Position numbers and translations under genes: made by a program
Shown: in pieces, positions 8,945 through 15,879 of the stretch
Layout of the letters: the number at the start of each line of letters is the position of its first letter
Numbering within the stretch: the stretch's first letter is position 1
DNA from: Haloprofundus marisrubri
GTDB taxonomy: Archaea; Halobacteriota; Halobacteria; Halobacteriales; Haloferacaceae
Reading direction: 5' to 3'
DNA: 64,000 nt
NCBI RefSeq assembly: GCF_001469955.1
Contig: NZ_LOPU01000018.1
Span: forward strand, 312,001-376,000
Notes under the pieces: model-generated
Told to the model about the DNA's origin: nothing
Database searches by the model: none
What the model saw: the letters and a program-made list of their open reading frames with translations, nothing else

Positions 8945-9480
8945 ACGAACACCTCCCTGCGCAGCACCAACAGAACCGCGACCCCGGCGGTGAACACCAC
9001 CACCGCCTCACCGAGGGTGTCGAACCCACGGTAGGCGGCCAACACGGCGGTCACGGCGTTGCTGACTTCGGTTTCCTCGTAGGCGTTTTCGAGGTAGTAC
9101 TGGGTGACCTCGCCGCCGGCGACCGGCGAGTCAGCCGCGCCGATAGCAGGGAGCGCCGGCACCGTCGCCAGCAACACACCTGCGAACGCGACGACGACGA
9201 CGAGCGACCGGAGATTCGGTCGCTCGAACTCGTTTTCGTTCTCGGGGCGAACGGTCTTTGCGATAGTCAGAAGCAACAACAGCGTCATCACACCCGCACC
9301 GACGGCGGCCTCCGTGAGCGCCACGTCGGGCGCTTGTAGCACAATCCAGAGAATGGCGATGCCGAGGCTGTAGGCGGCCGAGGCGATGATGGCCGCGAGT
9401 ACGTCTCGAAGCAGGGCGGCCGTGAGCGCACAGCCGAGGACGAAGACGAGCGTCACCGCTTCGAGTGGGGTGAACGTCAT
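8941..9480 (-). CDS. Mrp antiporter MrpA C-terminal-like subunit (DUF4040/MbhD-MbhE type)
   Basis: A 179-residue membrane protein corresponding to the C-terminal part of bacterial MrpA, encoded separately here as in many archaea. The DUF4040 core is seen in RDVLAAIIASAAYSLGIAIL and LQAPDVALTEAAVGAGV (residues about 25-65). The second half resembles MbhE: an extracytoplasmic loop with TQYYLENAYEETEVSNAV, then GFDTLGEAVVVFTAGVAVL. Four-base overlaps on both sides place it firmly in the operon. Confidence 0.88.
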   Translation of the reverse strand: MTFTPLEAVTLVFVLGCALTAALLRDVLAAIIASAAYSLGIAILWIVLQAPDVALTEAAVGAGVMTLLLLLTIAKTVRPENENEFERPNLRSLVVVVAFAGVLLATVPALPAIGAADSPVAGGEVTQYYLENAYEETEVSNAVTAVLAAYRGFDTLGEAVVVFTAGVAVLLVLRREVFV

Positions 9481-9956
9481 CTGTCACCTCCGTCTTCGGC
9501 GTCGCCGTCGGCGGCCGCCGAGTCACTGTCGGTCGTCGACCCGAGGCCACTGTCGGTCGTCGACCCGGAGCCACCGTCGGTGGCGAGCGACTCGGACCCG
9601 TCGGCGTCGTCGGCCGACCGGTCGGCGTCGCTCGCGCGGCCGGGTCGGTCCGCAGTTTCCTTCGTCCACGGTTCGATATCTTGGTCGTAGGCCGCGCGCG
9701 CGATGGCGTGTGCGGCCGTCGGGTTCGTGAAGAACATGAACACGAGGAGGAACACCGCTTTCACCGTCGGGATGCCCGCCCCGTAGACGACGGCGACGGC
9801 CGCGAGGCCGAGCACCGCGCCGAGCGTGTCGCTCTTCGAGGCGGCGTGCGCCCGCGTGTAGAGGTCCGGGAGACGGATTACACCGACGGCGGCGACGAAC
9901 GCGAAGAAGACGCTGCCGACCAGCAGTGCGGCGACGCCGAGTTCCATCGGCGTCAT
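9477..9956 (-). CDS. mrpG: Mrp/Mnh antiporter subunit G with repetitive acidic tail
   Basis: A 159-residue protein. The first ~100 residues are a standard three-helix MnhG domain with the family motif GVIRLPDLYTRAHAASKSDT (about residues 25-44). The remainder is a disordered Asp/Ser/Gly tail containing a near-perfect repeat, STTDSGLGSTTDSD, encoded by a 24-bp direct duplication (9524-9543 and 9548-9567). The tail is probably cytoplasmic and not needed for the core fold. It overlaps mrpF by four bases. Confidence 0.9.
   Translation of the reverse strand: MTPMELGVAALLVGSVFFAFVAAVGVIRLPDLYTRAHAASKSDTLGAVLGLAAVAVVYGAGIPTVKAVFLLVFMFFTNPTAAHAIARAAYDQDIEPWTKETADRPGRASDADRSADDADGSESLATDGGSGSTTDSGLGSTTDSDSAAADGDAEDGGDR
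9524..9567. repeat. 24-bp direct duplication inside mrpG tail
   Basis: The 20-base string CACTGTCGGTCGTCGACCCG occurs at 9524-9543 and again at 9548-9567, an offset of 24 bases that keeps the reading frame. It duplicates eight residues in the disordered tail of the MrpG homologue. Confidence 0.85.
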
Positions 9957-10300
9957 ATGACACCACCTCGTTCGACGGTGAACTTCGAGATGGCGATGCT
10001 CATCAGGAAGTTCAACAGCGCGTAGACGAGCGCCACGTCGAGGAAGCCGGGTTCGCCGAACGCCGCGGCCAAGAACGCGAGGATGACCACGGTGTTCGAC
10101 CCGATGACGTTGACGGCGATAACGCGGTCCTGCATCGTCGGCCCCTTGATTACGCGGTAGAGGACGACGATGGCGAGGGTGACGAACGCCGCGGCCGTTC
10201 CGAGCAACACGTCGGTGAGAAACGGTGTGAGGTTCGCCGGGCCGCTGCTTCCGCCCGCGGCGGCGAGGACGATGCCGCTCGTGACGGTCAGAGCGCTCAT
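9953..10300 (-). CDS. mrpF: Mrp/Mnh antiporter subunit F
   Basis: A 115-residue protein with three membrane helices. The MnhF hallmarks KGPTMQDRVIAVNVIGSNTV (about residues 53-72) and LDVALVYALLNFL are present. MrpF is an essential small subunit of Mrp antiporters. The ATG at 10300 overlaps the stop of the UspA-MrpE gene by one base (TGATG), and its own stop overlaps mrpG by four. Confidence 0.92.
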   Translation of the reverse strand: MSALTVTSGIVLAAAGGSSGPANLTPFLTDVLLGTAAAFVTLAIVVLYRVIKGPTMQDRVIAVNVIGSNTVVILAFLAAAFGEPGFLDVALVYALLNFLMSIAISKFTVERGGVI

Positions 10301-11421
10301 CAGTCCGACCCTCCTTCGGCCGTCACCGACTCGTTAGGTGTCTCGGAGAGTTCTTCGCCTTCACGCGTCGCACCGCGTTCTTTCGGACTCGGGATGCGTG
10401 CGGCGGCGCGACCGTAGAAGACGAAGCGGACCGCGCGTTCGAGCGCCCCGTCGAAGAGGTCTTCACGCGAGGATTTCGTGAGCGAGTGGATGTAGAACTC
10501 GCGTTGGCTGACCTCGACGGTGAGCGTCCCCGGCGTGAGCGTGATGCTGTTTGCGAGCGTCGTCGCCGGCAGGTCGTTCCAGACGGCGGCCTCGAACTGC
10601 ACCATCTTCGGGTCGATAGGCAGCCGTGGGTGGAGGATGACGTACGCCAAAGAGACGTTCGCCTTCGCAATCTCCCAGAGCAGATACGGCGTGTACAGCA
10701 GCAGTCGGCCCACTTCGCCGGGTATCTTTCGGAAGTTCGGCTTGCCTTTCAGCGCGATTTGTCCAAGCACCAACGAGACGATGGCGGCACTTATCGCGCC
10801 GGTAATCAGGTCGAACGTCCCACTGAACCCCCCGAGCGTGAGATAAAACAGATACGACGCGCCGAAGACGAGCAGATACTGCGTCAGGCTCTCGCGGCCG
10901 ACGAGGCCGCCGCGTCGGGTGGGTCGTTCGACGGGTGCCTCCTCGACGCGGCGGTCCGACTTCGTCAGTTCGTACTCCAGCGGCCGCAGCATCGGCGCGT
11001 TGCCGCCCGGTTGGTACTCGGGGTCGACGACGATGCGACCGAGGTCGTGTTCGTCCGCGTACTCGAGGATGACGCGCGCGAAGTCCGCCGGACTGAACAG
11101 ATACTCCTCGGCGCCGACGACGGCCGTCTCGATGTCGACTCTCTCGGTGTCGGTGTCGCTGTCGCCGAGGTCCTCCTCGGCCCAGAGTTCGACGCGGTCG
11201 AGCAACTCCTGAGCTTGCTCGAACTTCTGTGCGCGTGTCGGTTCGACCGCGCGCCACAGCGCCGGGTAGACGAAGTGAACGGCCGCTCGTCCGTCGGTTT
11301 CGTCGACCTCCTCACGGGCGGTCCGCACGGCGTAGGCGACGGTGTTGCGCAGTGTCGACGACTCACCGACCGGGACGAGGACGCGCGCGTCGCTCTCCTG
11401 GGTCACCGACTCACCCGCCAC
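10300..11421 (-). CDS. mrpE: UspA domain fused to Mrp/Mnh antiporter subunit E
   Basis: A 373-residue protein and first gene of the antiporter operon. Residues about 12-150 look like a universal stress protein (UspA) domain: RVLVPVGESSTLRNTVAYAV at the N-terminus, a central helix pair, and GRIVVDPEYQPGG. Residues about 178-345 are an MnhE domain with two or three membrane helices (YLLVFGASYLFYLTLGG) and the family segment TLANSITLTPGTLTVEV. Bacterial MrpE lacks the soluble domain. The fusion suggests nucleotide- or stress-responsive control of the antiporter, which is inference. A Thr/Glu-rich tail follows. Confidence 0.88.
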   Translation of the reverse strand: MAGESVTQESDARVLVPVGESSTLRNTVAYAVRTAREEVDETDGRAAVHFVYPALWRAVEPTRAQKFEQAQELLDRVELWAEEDLGDSDTDTERVDIETAVVGAEEYLFSPADFARVILEYADEHDLGRIVVDPEYQPGGNAPMLRPLEYELTKSDRRVEEAPVERPTRRGGLVGRESLTQYLLVFGASYLFYLTLGGFSGTFDLITGAISAAIVSLVLGQIALKGKPNFRKIPGEVGRLLLYTPYLLWEIAKANVSLAYVILHPRLPIDPKMVQFEAAVWNDLPATTLANSITLTPGTLTVEVSQREFYIHSLTKSSREDLFDGALERAVRFVFYGRAAARIPSPKERGATREGEELSETPNESVTAEGGSD

Positions 11422-11637
11422 GGTCTTTCCACTCCATTCGGCGACGGCCGGCAGGCCAACAGTCGCTCATGCGTGTTCGACCCGTCATGCTAGCTAATCG
11501 TATGAAGCGAGTAGCTGTTAACGCAAAACTATTCTTATCTCGGTCTCGCTTTCGATAGTCATATGCCGTTCTACTTTCGGAGCAGAAACGTTGTCGGCGA
11601 CCCTGTGAACCGGGCACATAGCCCGTAACGGAGGGAC

Positions 11638-12834
11638 TCAGTTTCTCGGCCTCGCCCCGAGTACGGTCGCCAGTTCCTCGGCGACCCGACCACCGAGTCC
11701 GACCTTGTCGCCCTCGTACTCACCCGAGACGCCCGATTCTCCGACGAACAGCGCCCGCGTCGTATCCTCGCCCATCACGCTCGCGTCGTTTGCGACGACG
11801 AACGACAGCGATGCCCGGTCGAGGATTCGCTCGGCTTCGGCGACCATCGCGTCGTCGTCCCCCGTCGTCTCGGCTTTGAAGCCGACGATAGGGAGGTCCG
11901 GGTGGGACTCGCGGACTGTGTCGACGAGTTTCGGTGTCGGTTTCAAATCAAGTGTCCGCGCCTCGCCGGAGCGAATCTTCTCGGTGGCGGCGTCGACGGT
12001 GAAATCGGAGATGGCGGCCACGGAGACGAATGCGTCCGCGGGGGCCGAGTTGGCATCCTCGGCAGTGCCACAAGCGGCTTCGACGGCGGCGAGCATCTCG
12101 GCGGCGCTCTCGACGCGTTCGACGGCCGCGTACGGAACCTCTGGACCGTCGTGGACGAGCGTCACGTCGGCTCCGCGGACGTAGCAGGCGCGGGCGACTT
12201 CCCGCCCGGTCCGACCCGACGCGCGGTTCGTCAGCAGGCGAATCGGGTCGATTCGCTCGCTCGTCGCGCCGCTGGTGACGACCACGTGTTTTCCCGCAAG
12301 CGACTGTTCGGTGGTCGCCCGCGCAACGTCGGTGACGATGGCTTCCTCGGTGGCGATTTTCGCTTTCCCTTCCTCGATACGGGGGTCGACGAAAGAGACG
12401 CCCCACGACTCGACGCGGTCGATAGCGTCCAAAACGCCGGGATGGTCGTACATCGGTTCGTGCATCGCGGGTGCGACGACGACGGGCATCCCCGCGCCGA
12501 GGGCGGTGGTCGCACAGGTCGTCACAGGTGTGTCGTCGACGGCGGCGGCGATTTTGCCGACCGTGTTGGCCGTCGCCGGCGCGAGAAGTAACACGTCGGC
12601 CCAGCCCTCGCGGCCGCAGAGTTCGACGTGTTCGACGCGGCCCGTAATCTCGGTGACCACGGGGTTCTCAGTGGCGAACTCGACGGCCCACGGGTGGAGG
12701 ATACCGCGGGCGCTGTCGGTCATCACGGCGCGGACGCTCGCGCCCTGTCGCCGGAGTTCGTGGGCGAGTTCGACGACTTTGACCGCGGCGATGCTGCCCG
12801 ACACCCCCAGCGCGACGTTGACTCCCTGAAGCAT
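11638..12834 (-). CDS. coaBC: Bifunctional phosphopantothenoylcysteine decarboxylase / phosphopantothenate-cysteine ligase
   Basis: A 398-residue CoaBC (Dfp) protein catalysing two steps of coenzyme A synthesis. The N-terminal flavoprotein (CoaC) domain, residues about 1-180, has GVSGSIAAVK, HVELCGREGWADVLLLAPAT and PAMHEPMYDHP, the archaeal counterpart of the bacterial PxMNxxMW motif. The C-terminal CoaB ligase domain begins at GKHVVVTSGATSERIDPIR and includes NRASGRTGREVA, AAISDF and LKPTPKLVD. Length and domain order are normal for the family. It is a single gene next to the replication-origin region. Confidence 0.93.
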   Translation of the reverse strand: MLQGVNVALGVSGSIAAVKVVELAHELRRQGASVRAVMTDSARGILHPWAVEFATENPVVTEITGRVEHVELCGREGWADVLLLAPATANTVGKIAAAVDDTPVTTCATTALGAGMPVVVAPAMHEPMYDHPGVLDAIDRVESWGVSFVDPRIEEGKAKIATEEAIVTDVARATTEQSLAGKHVVVTSGATSERIDPIRLLTNRASGRTGREVARACYVRGADVTLVHDGPEVPYAAVERVESAAEMLAAVEAACGTAEDANSAPADAFVSVAAISDFTVDAATEKIRSGEARTLDLKPTPKLVDTVRESHPDLPIVGFKAETTGDDDAMVAEAERILDRASLSFVVANDASVMGEDTTRALFVGESGVSGEYEGDKVGLGGRVAEELATVLGARPRN

Positions 12835-12941
12835 CTATCGGGACGTGGGCGACGGCGGTACATAGTCCTGTGCGGTTCACGACAGGAGACTGCGCGCAGA
12901 GACGAGACGCCGATGTCCGACGAACACCGACCACGCCGACC

Positions 12942-12961
12942 ACACCGGTTTGCAAATGCTC
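12942..12961 (+). repeat. Origin-recognition-box-like element 1
   Basis: ACACCGGTTTGCAAATGCTC, identical to copy 2. It lies between coaBC and the 3' end of orc1, in plus orientation. Element of the seven-copy set around orc1. Confidence 0.75.
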
Positions 12962-13037
12962 CGGGCCAGTAGACGGCTCTCGCGGCCGAGAGACGCCTCG
13001 TTACGTTACCGAATAAACGTGTTTCGGTGAACGGGAG

Positions 13038-13057
13038 ACACCGGTTTGCAAATGCTC
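13038..13057 (+). repeat. Origin-recognition-box-like element 2
   Basis: ACACCGGTTTGCAAATGCTC, identical to copy 1 over 20 bases, 96 bases away in the same orientation and just past the orc1 stop codon. Confidence 0.75.
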
Positions 13058-13071
13058 TCGGCTTTCAACGG

Positions 13072-14406
13072 CTACGAGCCGTGAATTCGGACGTCGTGCC
13101 ACGAGTGACCCATCGACTCGAACGCTTCTCGAACTTTCGAGCGGTCGACTTCGTCGGAGAACTCGAACTCGTAGTACTGGCCGCCTTTGATGCCCTCGTT
13201 GTTGTCGTGGGAGGTGAGAAAGCCGAGCATCGCCAGTTTCGTCAGGTGGTTGTACATCCCGCGTTGGCTCAGCGGGTCGGCGGCGTAGCTCTCGGCGACG
13301 GCGCGGTACGCACGGTGGACTTCCTTCACGCGCGCCGGCGTCGCGTCGGCGTTCGAGAGGTGGGCAACGGCGGCGAGCACGTAGCGTTTGTGCGCGTCTT
13401 GGTCGGTGATGGAATCGACCATGTCGCCGTACTCCAGGTCGTCTTTCGCCTCGTGGACATCGGCTTCGAGGATGGTCGTCCGGCCGTCGTTCTCGGCGAT
13501 TTCGCCCGCCCGACGCAGGAGGTTGATGGCTTTTCGCGCGCTCCCGGAGGATTCGCGGGTAGCGAGCGCTGCACAGAGCGCGATGACATCGTCGCCGTAG
13601 GTGTTGTCGTACAGTGCGCGGGAAGCGCGGTCGCGCAGAATCTCGCGGAGTTGCATCGCGTTGTACGCCGGGAACTTGATTTCGGTCTCACAGAGCGTGT
13701 CCTTGACCTTCGGCGAGAGGTTCGAGCGGAACGTGTAGTCGTTCGAGATGCCGATGAGACCGATACGGGCGTTTTCGACTTTCTCGTTCGCTCGCGCACG
13801 CGGGAGTTCGTAGAGGATGGTGTCGTCCGCACCGATGCGGTCGACCTCGTCGAGGATGACCAACACCGTGCCGCCGAGGGCGTCCATCTCCTCGTACAGC
13901 ATCGAGTAGACGGCTTGGGGAGCGTATCCTGTCGAGGCAATCATGTCTTTCGGCGGGCGGAGTTCGTTGACCAGCGCGATGGCGACCTGATACGACGAGG
14001 TTCGCTCGCCGGTCGAAGTGAGGTTCTGACAGTTCACCTTGACGATGGTGAGGTCGACGGGGGCCGCGGAGTCGACGGCGTCGGGTTCGACCGCCGGTTG
14101 CGTTTGCTCCTCTGTCTCCTGTTCGCTCTGCTCGTGTTGTCGTTCGATATCCTCGTTCTTCTGTCGGATGTCGGCTTCCAACTGGGTCGTAAGGTGGTTC
14201 GTCACCGCAGTCTTGCCGACACCGGTGTCGCCGTAGAGGAAGGCGTTCTGCGGCGGTCGGCCCTTGTAGATGGGTTTGAGAACGTTGATGTACTCCGTCA
14301 TCACCTCGTCGCGGCAGAGGATGGTGTCGGGGGTGTAGTCCTCTTCGAGTACCTCGATGTCGTGAAACACCTCGGCCTCGTCTTCGAAAATAGAGTCGGG
14401 AGCCAT
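13072..14406 (-). CDS. orc1: Orc1/Cdc6 replication initiator protein
   Basis: A 444-residue archaeal origin-recognition/Cdc6 AAA+ ATPase, which binds origin boxes and loads the MCM helicase. The AAA+ core shows Walker A GDTGVGKTAV (about residues 59-68), an acidic Gln/Glu-rich insertion (residues about 80-115), Walker B VILDEVDRIG (about 188-197), and sensor 1 LIGISNDY. The lid has SSGSARKAINLLRRAGE, and the winged-helix domain occupies about residues 330-444. The gene is surrounded by seven copies of a 20-bp element, one of them only 26 bases upstream of the start codon. It therefore probably initiates at this locus and may repress itself. Confidence 0.95.
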   Translation of the reverse strand: MAPDSIFEDEAEVFHDIEVLEEDYTPDTILCRDEVMTEYINVLKPIYKGRPPQNAFLYGDTGVGKTAVTNHLTTQLEADIRQKNEDIERQHEQSEQETEEQTQPAVEPDAVDSAAPVDLTIVKVNCQNLTSTGERTSSYQVAIALVNELRPPKDMIASTGYAPQAVYSMLYEEMDALGGTVLVILDEVDRIGADDTILYELPRARANEKVENARIGLIGISNDYTFRSNLSPKVKDTLCETEIKFPAYNAMQLREILRDRASRALYDNTYGDDVIALCAALATRESSGSARKAINLLRRAGEIAENDGRTTILEADVHEAKDDLEYGDMVDSITDQDAHKRYVLAAVAHLSNADATPARVKEVHRAYRAVAESYAADPLSQRGMYNHLTKLAMLGFLTSHDNNEGIKGGQYYEFEFSDEVDRSKVREAFESMGHSWHDVRIHGS

Positions 14407-14432
14407 TGTTCGTGCCTGTCGGGTGGCGATAC

Positions 14433-14452
14433 TTAGTGCTTTGCAAATGCTT
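14433..14452 (+). repeat. Origin-recognition-box-like element 3 (degenerate)
   Basis: TTAGTGCTTTGCAAATGCTT keeps the core TTTGCAAATGCT but has lost the ACACC end. It lies 26 bases upstream of the orc1 start codon, where bound Orc1 would interfere with the promoter. Confidence 0.55.
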
Positions 14453-14532
14453 CACGTGTTTCAAGTGCTACCCGTGTTCGACCGTTCGGACGTCCACCTC
14501 GCCTCGGCACTGAAAACTCGGTCAGAAGGGGG

Positions 14533-14552
14533 AGAGCGGTTTTCAAATGTTC
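14533..14552 (+). repeat. Origin-recognition-box-like element 4
   Basis: AGAGCGGTTTTCAAATGTTC shares CGGTTTtCAAATGtTC with the consensus, in plus orientation. Confidence 0.6.
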
Positions 14553-14614
14553 GGCGAGTACTCGAAACTCGGTCGTTCGGCGAGAAGCGGGCGATTCGAA
14601 CGAACCCCTCTCTC

Positions 14615-14634
14615 ACACCAGTTTGCAAATGCTC
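14615..14634 (+). repeat. Origin-recognition-box-like element 5
   Basis: ACACCAGTTTGCAAATGCTC differs from copies 1 and 2 at a single position. It is the last plus-oriented box before the AT-rich patch. Confidence 0.75.
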
Positions 14635-14770
14635 CGCCTGCGAACAGGGGTGGGGGTGGAGTGACGAGTCGAAACAGGTCGTTCGCCGCAGACCCACGAC
14701 GACTCTCACGGGAACTCGAAGTGTGGCACTACTTCTCACGACACATGCTACCGTGAATGGCTGTCTCGAA

Positions 14771-14836
14771 ACTCTGTTACTATGATTATATCTTTCTAAA
14801 CTAGTGTAGTGTAGTGTAGTGTTTTCTTCTCGAATC
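14771..14836. other. AT-rich patch, candidate DNA unwinding element
   Basis: This is one of the most AT-rich short stretches in an otherwise GC-rich region (ATGATTATATCTTTCTAAAC at its left end, GTTTTCTTCT at its right). It contains four perfect tandem copies of TAGTG at 14802-14821. It lies between oppositely oriented origin boxes, where a DNA unwinding element is expected. Confidence 0.6.
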
Positions 14837-14855
14837 GACAGACGTAGACGACACT

Positions 14856-14875
14856 AAACATTTGAAAACCGGTGT
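14856..14875 (-). repeat. Origin-recognition-box-like element 6 (inverted)
   Basis: On the minus strand the sequence reads ACACCGGTTTTCAAATGTTT, two or three bases from the consensus. It is the first box in reverse orientation after the AT-rich patch. Confidence 0.7.
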
Positions 14876-14962
14876 GGTCCATCCGTCGAACGAGGTGGTT
14901 TATATACAACCGGCAGATTTCCGCTCGATGACTGCCGACCCGCCCCCCTCTCTCGACGGGCC

Positions 14963-14982
14963 GAACATTTGCAAACAGGTGT
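14963..14982 (-). repeat. Origin-recognition-box-like element 7 (inverted)
   Basis: On the minus strand the sequence reads ACACCTGTTTGCAAATGTTC, two bases from the consensus. It is the outermost box, next to the oxidoreductase gene. Confidence 0.7.
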
Positions 14983-15027
14983 GGGAGGGTCCGCGACTCC
15001 GTGCTTCCCTTGGGCTTCCGACTCCCC

Positions 15028-15825
15028 TCACTCGTCGTCGACGAGGCTCGGGTGGGTTCGCTGTGGGTCCGGATGCGACTCGGCGAAGAACGCCTGTATC
15101 GTCTCTCTGGACTCGGCCTCACGGCGGCGGCGTTCGTCGTCGTCTATCTCCTCACAGCCCGGTGGAACCTCCCGACCACGGTCGGTGAAGTAGCCTTCCG
15201 GAGTGACCCAGTCGTTGTAGAACGGCGTCTCGGAGTCGTGGACCAGCGTAATCGCCGTCTGTGCGCCGTGTCCGGCGGCGACGACTGCTTGGTGGTACCG
15301 TTCGGTCAGTCGCCCGGCGGCGTACAGACCCTCGACGTTCGTTCGTCCGAGGCCGTCGTCACCGATGTACGTCTTGCTCCCGGCAGTCCGAAGGTCGACG
15401 CCGAGACTGTCGAGGTAACTCGTGTCGCTCCACGACGCGGCGACGACGTACGTTCCGTAGCGTTCTCGGCTGGTCCCGTCCTCGTTCTCGACGGTTGCAC
15501 CGAATCCCTCGTCGTCCAGACGCCGGAGAGCCGTCACCCGTCCGTCGACGAACGAACAGCCGTTTCGTCGGGCCTGCTCGCGTTGCATCTCGCAGAACAA
15601 CCGGGAGTTGACGCCCCCGGGGAACCCGGGGACGTTCTCCAAGTGGGCGTTTCGCTTGAGTATCGAGTTGCCGTCGTCGACAACGACGGTGTCGAGGCCA
15701 GCGCGGGCGGTGAACGTCGCCGCACTCAGTCCAGCGACGCCGCCGCCGACGACGAGTACGTCGTAGCGGTCGATGCCGTGTTCGTCGGGCGTTTCGGTGG
15801 ACGGTGTGTTCGGTGTTTCGCTCAT
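15028..15825 (-). CDS. Compact FAD-dependent oxidoreductase (thioredoxin-reductase-like, no CxxC)
   Basis: A 265-residue flavoprotein. The N-terminal FAD motif is DVLVVGGGVAGLSAATFTARA and the C-terminal FAD contact is NVEGLYAAGRLTERYHQAV, as in thioredoxin-reductase-type enzymes. However, the NAD(P)H-binding domain that normally sits between the two halves and the redox-active CxxC are absent. A charged C-terminal extension of about 55 residues (PPGCEEIDDDERRR) is present. It lies 54 bases downstream of a siderophore-binding lipoprotein on the same strand. A role in handling the imported iron complex, such as iron release, is reasonable but inferred. Confidence 0.75.
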   Translation of the reverse strand: MSETPNTPSTETPDEHGIDRYDVLVVGGGVAGLSAATFTARAGLDTVVVDDGNSILKRNAHLENVPGFPGGVNSRLFCEMQREQARRNGCSFVDGRVTALRRLDDEGFGATVENEDGTSRERYGTYVVAASWSDTSYLDSLGVDLRTAGSKTYIGDDGLGRTNVEGLYAAGRLTERYHQAVVAAGHGAQTAITLVHDSETPFYNDWVTPEGYFTDRGREVPPGCEEIDDDERRRREAESRETIQAFFAESHPDPQRTHPSLVDDE

Positions 15826-15879
15826 GAGGGTCCGTAATCGGGATGTCGGTGAAGCGTCGTCGGTTTCCGTTCGCCGCGT

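Larger units (their letters stand above)
14407..15027. other. Candidate chromosomal or replicon origin (oriC-like region)
   Basis: This 621-base non-coding stretch upstream of orc1 holds three plus-oriented boxes (14433-14452, 14533-14552, 14615-14634). An AT-rich patch follows (about 14771-14836), then two boxes in the opposite orientation (14856-14875, 14963-14982). Oppositely oriented origin recognition boxes flanking an unwinding element beside an orc1/cdc6 gene is the established architecture of archaeal origins. No protein-coding gene is supported here. Whether the origin is active, and on which replicon, cannot be read from the sequence. Confidence 0.75.

Noticed and set aside
14423-14785. 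Small open frames inside the candidate origin
   Set aside because: Several short frames exist on both strands, but none has a convincing start signal or amino acid composition, and all cross the origin boxes.
12942-14982. CRISPR or mobile-element repeats around orc1
   Set aside because: Copies occur in both orientations at irregular spacing, and there are no cas or transposase genes. An origin-box explanation fits better.
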